DNA of 36,036 bases from Candidatus Helarchaeota archaeon. GTDB lineage: Archaea; Asgardarchaeota; Lokiarchaeia; Helarchaeales; HEL-GB-A. Numbering within the stretch: the first letter of the stretch is position 1; each line of letters starts with the position of its first letter. Location of the stretch: positions 1 through 36,036 of the forward strand of contig JABXJU010000014.1 in NCBI GenBank assembly GCA_013375405.1. Reading direction: 5' to 3'. Both the position numbers and the translations under genes were made by a program. Under the pieces are notes generated by a model, which did no database searches, had not been told where the DNA came from, and saw only the letters and a program-made list of their open reading frames with translations. Shown here piece by piece: positions 36,024-36,036 of this stretch.

Positions 36024-36036
36024 AGATCGGAAGAGC
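36024..36036. other. Illumina adapter sequence at the contig end
   Basis: AGATCGGAAGAGC, 13 bases, is the standard adapter read-through sequence and forms the very end of the window. It is not genomic and should be trimmed. The coding frame of the TIR gene runs into it without a stop. Confidence 0.93.

Overview
The window looks like one end of an archaeal metagenome contig. It is AT-rich with tight gene packing. The archaeal reading rests on several signs: a histone-fold protein, an ADP-forming acyl-CoA synthetase alpha chain, stand-alone zinc-ribbon proteins, TATA-like promoters, GGAGGT/GAGGTG ribosome binding sites, and very long thrombospondin-type-3 (TSP3) surface proteins. An Asgard-type or other uncultivated archaeon is my best guess, but no marker gene here fixes the phylum. 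The last 13 bases (36024-36036) equal the common Illumina adapter read-through sequence, so the right edge is an assembly artefact and the last gene is cut.

Layout. 1-144: tail of an unrecognised gene. 176-3502 (minus): two tandem processive family-2 glycosyltransferases behind a two-helix membrane protein. 3586-6358: a methyltransferase, a zinc-ribbon protein, a Cys-cluster protein with a possible roadblock-like domain, and a short histone-fold protein. 6522-11222 (minus): a tight five-gene operon (helical-repeat protein, small helical protein, MinD-like ATPase, ADP-forming acyl-CoA synthetase alpha, winged-helix protein). 11331-13263: a zinc ribbon and a divergent AMP-forming acyl-CoA synthetase that may share a promoter. 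13289-18410 (minus): a large membrane-anchored heparinase II/III-like protein between two paralogous papain/C39-like proteins, one with an intact Cys-His-Asp set and one lacking the Cys and His. 18573-25313: metabolic and accessory genes (type B carboxylesterase between two copies of a 60-bp repeat, HicB-like remnant, nitronate monooxygenase family protein, GH2 glycosidase, metzincin-like protease, pirin).

25364-36023 (minus) is the most unusual part. A receptor-like protein (LVIVD propeller repeats, TSP3 stalk, one membrane helix, cytoplasmic TIR domain, C-terminal winged-helix-like domain) lies upstream of a 2241-residue surface protein (TSP3 blocks, fascin-like trefoil, propeller, one C-terminal membrane helix, cytoplasmic helix-hairpin-helix tail). 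Two overlapping three-helix membrane proteins follow, then a stand-alone copy of the TIR protein's C-terminal domain. I read this as a candidate archaeal surface-sensing locus with a Toll-like topology. The function is inferred from domain order only.
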